From Azolla caroliniana (Eukaryota > Polypodiophyta), in NCBI GenBank assembly GCA_043228905.1, contig JBHGNT010000001.1:9920001-9984000 (forward strand): 64,000 bases of DNA, read 5' to 3'. The notes beneath the pieces are model-generated. The model did no database searches and was not told where the DNA came from. It saw nothing but the letters and a program-made list of their open reading frames with translations. Positions 59,601 through 64,000 of the stretch are shown here, one piece after another. The translations under genes were made by a program, and so were the position numbers. Each line of letters starts with the position of its first letter. Positions within the stretch are counted from its first letter, which is position 1.

Positions 59601-60016
59601 TACATACATACATACATACATACCAATACATGCATACATACATACCAATACATGCATGCATGCATGCATACATACATACATACATACATACATACATACA
59701 TGCATGCATACATACATACATACATACATACCAATACATACATACATACATACATACATGCATGCATACATACATACATACATACCAATACATACATACA
59801 TACATACATACATGCATGCATACATACATACATACATACCAATACATACATACATACATACATACATACCAATACATACATACATACATACATACATACA
59901 TACCAATACATACATACATACATACCAATACATACATACATACATACATACATACATACATACATACATACCAATACATACATACCAATACATACATACA
60001 TACATACATACATACA
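59601..60016. repeat. CATA-based microsatellite/minisatellite array
   Basis: About 416 bp of CATA repeats interrupted by TGCATGCA blocks and by ccaatacat variants. From about 59700 to 59870 these interruptions recur about every 55-57 bp, so a higher-order unit has been duplicated. The array gives long open frames in several phases on both strands (Met-Tyr-Val-Cys or His-Thr-Tyr-Ile repeats), which are not genes. Confidence 0.95.
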
Positions 60017-60017
60017 T

Positions 60018-60023
60018 TATATA
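60018..60023 (+). promoter_or_regulatory. Probable TATA box of the beta-tubulin gene
   Basis: TATATA two bases after the microsatellite array ends. A start near 60050 would give a pyrimidine-rich leader exon ending at 60169 (gattcgCAG|GTAATCC), spliced over an 870-bp intron to 61040 (tctgctcag|GGAAAATG). Confidence 0.5.
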
Positions 60024-60169
60024 CAATTACACTGTCTGTTTGTCTGTGTGGGCTGTGTTGTGTCCCCCTCCCCCCCCCCCCCCCTACCAATTCCTTCTGC
60101 AGCTTCACATACACACATACTCTGTCTGCCTACCTCCGCCTCTCTCATTTGATCTCTGCAGATTCGCAG

Positions 60170-61039
60170 GTAATCCTTCCATCCCTATCCGTCCCTCTTT
60201 CTTTCGTTATTATCTTGGATTATACTCGATATTCATGGTAAGAAATCGTCTTCTTCTTCTGCTAATGCGCACTTCACACACACAACTTTTCTACGTCCTT
60301 ATCGGACTCAAGATCTTCTTTTCATTGTTGCAAAATCTCTTGTTTTCCTTTTCCCAGAAGGGGGGGGCCTCCATTAGATCGCTGTCATGTGCATCGCCTT
60401 TCGTCTTCTCATCCTCGATATTTAATTTTTTGGGTTTTTTAACTGCTTGTTGTAAATCAATGAGCTTGTTAGTGGATTTGAGATGACTGATCGAAAATCT
60501 CTGCGCAGACTATCTGTATAGTTTGTAGCGCCGGCTCATTCGATTCACGGTCATTGATTGATATGGCAATCATGCTGCAACTGTATAATAAACAAAACGT
60601 AACTAGTCCTCTCCGTTCCAATCTAGCATTTGTTGCCCATCTCGTTGGATGCTTCTTGTTTCTGCATATTTGAAAAACACTGTTTAAGTGAAAAGATATG
60701 ATCTGACGCTATTCTTCTCCTAATTGAAGAGCTAATTTTTGTAGTACTATATTCCCTGCATTTCATCTTCCATGTATTGGAAACAAGACAATGGCCTCTC
60801 TAAAGGCTTTATCACCAGCTCATTTCGTTCTAATTGTTGCATACTTTGTATCGCTAAAAATGACCCCTGATCTGGTTTAAACATTGATGATTCATCTCGT
60901 TAAGCTGACATCTCTAGTGCCTTCATTTCGTTAATCTTTTGAGCTTGATCCTCCAGCCGATCTTCAGATTCTATATAATAAATAATCATTATTTGTTTGA
61001 CATATTTACATCCTATCTGCTGATTCGTCTTCTGCTCAG
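60170..61039 (+). other. Leader intron of the beta-tubulin gene
   Basis: Donor GTAATC at 60170 and acceptor CTCAG at 61039 bracket an AT-rich stretch without coding sequence. Leader introns are common in plant tubulin genes and often raise expression. Confidence 0.6.
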
Positions 61040-61044
61040 GGAAA

Positions 61045-63164
<2,120 letters not shown>

Positions 63165-63240
63165 GATGCTCTTGGATAATATATAAATTGCAGGAAGATG
63201 AAGCACAAGCTAAGATTATTATTAAATATTATGGGGCTGA

Positions 63241-63246
63241 AATAAA
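63241..63246 (+). terminator. Probable beta-tubulin polyadenylation signal
   Basis: AATAAA 77 bp after the stop codon. Confidence 0.55.
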
Positions 63247-63259
63247 AGTTAAGATATAT

Positions 63260-64000
63260 ATAGTCTTATTGTGAGTTTCCTTAATTTTTGATGTTTATGT
63301 TTTTGAGATCACTGTATATCTTAGCAGTTGGAGACTCCGAAATGGTTGAATTAAATTTCAAAATAATTCTCGAAAAGAAAATGTAAGGTAATTTATATAA
63401 TTGGTCTTTTGCTATTCCATGCCTAATTTGAAGGGAAACGTGTGATTAATTAAAGATGAACCATTCCAGGCTATCTAAATTCAATGCAAATCAAAATGCA
63501 TGCAATCATGTAAAGTCATAAAATGTGTGGTTACTATGAATAATTCCAAAATCTTGTAGGTTCTATTACTCATATATTGATCATTCCAAGTTTTTCAACC
63601 AAAGTCTAATTTTAAACATTTGACAGTATATGATACCATCACTTCATCACTTATTTGAGAAATAGTAGAACATGATGGTGGCATTATGGGATTTAGTAGC
63701 CTACTTTCAAGGCTGATGCCCGAAAGATTCTCCGAGTATATTCTTCATACCCCATCCCATGCTTACCAAAGCAAGTTTTGTGCAAGTATTCCATAGACAA
63801 GTTCATTTTTTAACATTACAATAAACTCATTCAATTATTCTGCCGGAAATCCAGATTATTGGTATCCTTTCTGTTTTGCTTTTTTTTTTTCACAAATGTA
63901 TGTTTGTTATTAAAACAAGAGGATGATACAACTGTTGCTATCTCCACTACTTCATTAGTAGCATTACAGCAAGGTAAACCCTCTCAAATGTTGTAATACT
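63260..64000. other. Intergenic, nothing recognised
   Basis: AT-rich DNA to the window edge. No open frame or repeat of note. Confidence 0.5.

Noticed and set aside
59260-60486. Long open frames (up to 284 codons) in both directions with Met-Tyr-Val-Cys or His-Thr-Tyr-Ile repeats
   Set aside because: They are the six-frame translation of the CATA microsatellite and carry no coding signal of their own. Only the - strand tail (59260-59460) has meaning, as copia relic.

Overview
This is nuclear DNA of a land plant. Every host gene is split by GT-AG introns and all have plant-type families: a PH-domain dynamin (DRP2), a lipin-type phosphatidate phosphatase (PAH), an SPT20-like PHL protein, a WEB/DUF827 coiled-coil protein and a beta-tubulin. 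The spaces between them are filled with plant transposon families. Species cannot be fixed from the sequence. The Ty3/gypsy pol resembles types I associate with seed-free plants, but that is a weak impression.

Layout. (1) 1-8.5 kb, + strand: 3' two thirds of a DRP2 gene, whose GTPase exons lie left of the window. (2) 10.03-16.67 kb: a structurally complete Mutator-like element (MULE). It has ~158-bp terminal inverted repeats, a perfect 9-bp target duplication (CCGACATTG), subterminal repeat arrays at both ends, a transposase frame with two in-frame TGA codons, and a separate predicted two-exon 62-aa gene. (3) 17.1-21.6 kb, +: a PAH gene whose start codon is about 470 bp from the MULE end. (4) 22.4-23.6 kb, -: a decayed Ty3/gypsy relic. 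(5) 27.2-31.9 kb, +: the PHL gene, convergent with (6) a WEB-family gene at 32.8-34.9 kb, -. (7) 38.35-52.88 kb: a Ty1/copia element on the - strand (LTRs of 305-307 bp, target duplication GATTT, tRNA-iMet-type primer site), split inside its gag-pol frame by a 9.47-kb Ty3/gypsy element on the + strand (450-bp LTRs, target duplication CATAC). The gypsy element carries an extra ~2.5-kb sense coding region after integrase that ends in a long coiled coil. (8) 55.6-59.5 kb: older gypsy, LINE-like and copia relics on the - strand, the copia one holding an LTR-like insertion. (9) 59.6-60.0 kb: a CATA-based microsatellite that stops at the likely TATA box of (10) a beta-tubulin gene, 61.0-63.2 kb, +.

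The five host genes are unrelated housekeeping or regulatory genes (membrane traffic, lipid metabolism, transcription, chloroplast or cytoskeletal scaffold, microtubules) and form no operon or pathway cluster. All exon joints given below were chosen by hand from splice consensus, reading-frame continuity and remembered family similarity. The strongest candidates for something undescribed are the 62-aa spliced gene inside the MULE and the 3' accessory coiled-coil region of the gypsy element. Duplications that carry splice sites (DRP2, PHL and tubulin genes) are also worth testing.
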